Source: Streptomyces sp. NBC_00704 (lineage in GTDB: Bacteria; Actinomycetota; Actinomycetes; Streptomycetales; Streptomycetaceae). Taken from it: a stretch of DNA of 64,000 bases. A program made the position numbers and the translations under genes. The stretch covers positions 2,166,501 to 2,230,500 of the forward strand of contig NZ_CP109000.1 in assembly GCF_036226605.1 (NCBI RefSeq). Reading direction: 5' to 3'. Under the pieces are notes generated by a model. The model did no database searches. It was given only the letters and a program-made list of their open reading frames with translations, and was not told where the DNA came from. Of this stretch, positions 62,426 to 64,000 are shown one piece after another. How positions within the stretch are numbered: the stretch's first letter is position 1; each line of letters opens with the position of its first letter.

Positions 62426-64000
62426 GTGACAACAGCCCGCCCCGCGCGCACCGCCGTCGTCGTGACAGCGCTCCCTGTGGAGTTCTCCCCGCTGCGGGAC
62501 CGTCTCGGGGCCGCCGGGGCCCGGCACACGGGGCAGCTCAGGGCCGGCAGCACCGTGGTGCAGACGTTCGAACTCGACGGCGCCTACGCCTCGTGGACGG
62601 TGCATCTCGCCCAGGTGGGCATGACGAACGTGGTCGCGGCCCTCGGCACGCACGGCCTTCTGGAGGTGCTGCGCCCGGACGTCGCGCTCCTCGTCGGGAT
62701 AGCCGGCAGCCTCAAGGAGGACGTCCCGCCCGGCGACGTCGTGGTCGCGACCAAGGTGTACGAGATCCACGGTGCCAAGGTGACGGCGGCGGGCCGAGGC
62801 GCGCGTCCCGACGCGGTGGAGACCTCGCACGCCCTGAAGCAGACGGCCCTGTACGCGCGGGTCGGGGCCGTCTGCCACTTCAAGCCGATCGCCTCGGGGG
62901 ACGTCGTGCTCGACGCCGGCGACGGGGACATCCGCAGCCGGCTCGAGAGCACCTACCAGGACGCCGTGGCCCTGGAGATGGAGGGCTTCGGTTTCTGCAT
63001 GGCGGCGCAGCGCCACCGCACGGAGGCCCTGGTCGTCCGCGGGATCAGCGACCGTGCGGACGGCGGGAAGGGCGCCGCCGACGCCGGGGGCGGCCAGCAG
63101 ACGGCGGCCGCCCGCGCCGCCGAGGTGGCCGTCGCCGTCCTGCTGGAGCACCAGCCCGAGAGCGTGCGCCGGACGGAGGGCTTCGGCGAGGTGTCGCCAC
63201 CCCCCTGGGGAGGCCCGACGCCGGGGGGCGATGCCGACGACGGACACGGAGGCGCCCGCGGCGCCACGGGCGGAAGTGGAGCCGGTGGCGGGAGCGGCGC
63301 GGGTGGCGGGAGCGGAGCCGGTGACGGAAGCGGGACCGGTGACGGAAGCGGCACCGGCGGAGGAAGCGGAACCGGTGACGGAAGCGGCACCGGCGGAGGA
63401 AGCGGAACCGGTGACGGAAGCGGCACCGGCGGAGGAAGCGGGACCGGTGACGGATGCGGCACCGGAAGCGGAGCCGGCAGCGGGACCGGTGGCGGCAGCA
63501 GGACCGGTGGCGGGGGCGAGGCCGGTGGCGGCAGCGGGACCGGTGGCGGGGGCGAGGCCGGTGGCGGGGGCGAGGCCGGTGGCGGGGGCGGGGGCACTGT
63601 CGTGGGGGGCGTGGGGGGCCGCGGGGGCGGGGGCGGCTGGAGGAGGCCCCGGCTCCGGCCTCGGACGCCGGGGTCCGGTGCGCGCTCGAGCCGTTTCAAG
63701 GGGCGGGCGAAGCTCGCCTGGCTCCCGGTCGCCGCGGTGGCGGTCACGCTCGGGATCGTCCTTCAGTCGTGCGGCAACGGTGCGGCCGGCTCCGACGACG
63801 GCAAGGAGTCCTCCGCGCCCGTCGTCCCCGCACTCGCGGCCTGTGAGCGGGCGGACGCCGCTCCGCTGGTCGTCGCCGCCTCCGCCGACAAGTCGGAGCC
63901 CATGCGGCGCGCGGCCCGGACCTACGGCAACCGGGCCGCCGGAGGATCCTGCCTGGCGGTGAAGGTGGAGGAGCGCAACTCCGGCGAGGCGATGCGCGCG
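62426..64000 (+). CDS. Nucleosidase-like domain joined to Gly-rich linker, membrane segment and outer domain (partial)
   Basis: 525 residues are visible from a GTG; the frame is still open at the right edge. Residues 1-255 are a purine nucleosidase/phosphorylase (MTA/SAH nucleosidase) fold: VVVTALPVEFSPLRDRL, LVGIAGSLKEDVPPGDVV, AVALEMEGFGF and RGISDRADGGKGAADAGGG. Residues about 272-405 are Gly/Ser/Thr repeats (GSGTGDGSGTGG). About 428-447 is a membrane helix ending LQSCGNG, then CERADAAPLVVAASADKSEP and a SCLAVKVEERNSGEAMRA segment like the substrate-binding part of vWA proteins. An ATG at 63231 opens another frame through the repeat, so two genes with a frameshift in the repeat cannot be excluded. 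Confidence 0.65.
   Translation, partial: MTTARPARTAVVVTALPVEFSPLRDRLGAAGARHTGQLRAGSTVVQTFELDGAYASWTVHLAQVGMTNVVAALGTHGLLEVLRPDVALLVGIAGSLKEDVPPGDVVVATKVYEIHGAKVTAAGRGARPDAVETSHALKQTALYARVGAVCHFKPIASGDVVLDAGDGDIRSRLESTYQDAVALEMEGFGFCMAAQRHRTEALVVRGISDRADGGKGAADAGGGQQTAAARAAEVAVAVLLEHQPESVRRTEGFGEVSPPPWGGPTPGGDADDGHGGARGATGGSGAGGGSGAGGGSGAGDGSGTGDGSGTGGGSGTGDGSGTGGGSGTGDGSGTGGGSGTGDGCGTGSGAGSGTGGGSRTGGGGEAGGGSGTGGGGEAGGGGEAGGGGGGTVVGGVGGRGGGGGWRRPRLRPRTPGSGARSSRFKGRAKLAWLPVAAVAVTLGIVLQSCGNGAAGSDDGKESSAPVVPALAACERADAAPLVVAASADKSEPMRRAARTYGNRAAGGSCLAVKVEERNSGEAMRA
63335..63442 (+). repeat. Three tandem copies of a 36-bp unit within a longer Gly-coding repeat
   Basis: The unit begins ACCGGTGACGGAAGCGGCAC at 63335, 63371 and 63407, nearly identical each time. 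Shorter 12- to 18-bp variants extend it to about 63262-63600. One frame encodes Gly/Ser/Thr, the next EPVTEAAPAEEA. Length variation is likely. Confidence 0.9.

Noticed and set aside
1..64000. tRNA, rRNA or tmRNA genes
   Set aside because: No cloverleaf with TTCGA-type arm and no rRNA segments were recognised anywhere.

Overview
The window is high-GC actinobacterial chromosome, almost certainly from Streptomyces. Very strong G/C bias at third codon positions, many GTG starts, ATGA/GTGA stop-start overlaps, a GlnR box before glnA, a PspA/PspAA stress locus and an NsdA-like regulator all fit. Gene order matches what I remember of the S. coelicolor SCO2146-SCO2200 core region, and part of it (trpD, ctaE-qcrCAB, ctaC, adoK-like kinase, cobU/T/S, leucyl aminopeptidase, E2, SDR, lipB, lipA, DUF4191, RDD, glnA) parallels Rv2192c-Rv2220 of Mycobacterium tuberculosis.

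1-12 kb: a PLP sulfur-transfer enzyme cut by the left edge lies behind a SAM-IV riboswitch. Then come trpD and the genes of the bcc-aa3 respiratory supercomplex, in two minus-strand operons (ctaE-qcrCAB and ctaCDF). A pseudo-receiver protein and an L,D-transpeptidase lipoprotein sit between the operons. 12-19 kb: sulfur and Fe-S functions (cysteine desulfurase-TusA fusion, ErpA-type carrier), a PfkB kinase, a large membrane-anchored protein with a disordered N-terminus, and nadA behind a cluster of inverted repeats. 19-25 kb: a minus-strand envelope-stress block (pspA, pspAA, NarL-type two-component system, Ser/Thr kinase with a PQQ propeller).

25-36 kb: late cobalamin genes cobU (fused to a degenerate metallo-beta-lactamase-like domain), cobT and cobS, mixed with methyltransferases, an MprF-like lipid II/PG aminoacyltransferase-type protein and small membrane proteins. 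An unusual array of about 35-bp degenerate repeats follows cobU. 36-46 kb: pepA, then E3 (lpdA), two-lipoyl E2 (sucB/dlaT), a GntR regulator and the homodimeric E1 aceE, which together supply a complete 2-oxoacid dehydrogenase set. 46-55 kb: a WYL regulator, DUF4240 protein, PGRP-type amidase, MarP-like protease, GNAT enzyme, SDR, FAD oxidoreductase and NsdA-like regulator.

55-60 kb: lipoate synthesis (lipB, lipA), which serves the E2 lipoyl domains, then DUF4191, RDD and glnA1. 60-64 kb: an IS30-family element has landed inside the palindromic terminator of glnA, splitting its two 15-bp arms. After it comes an open frame, cut by the right edge, joining an MTA/SAH-nucleosidase-like domain through a 36-bp-repeat Gly-rich linker to a membrane segment and an apparent extracellular domain. 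This is the most unusual protein in the window. No tRNA, rRNA or CRISPR array was found.
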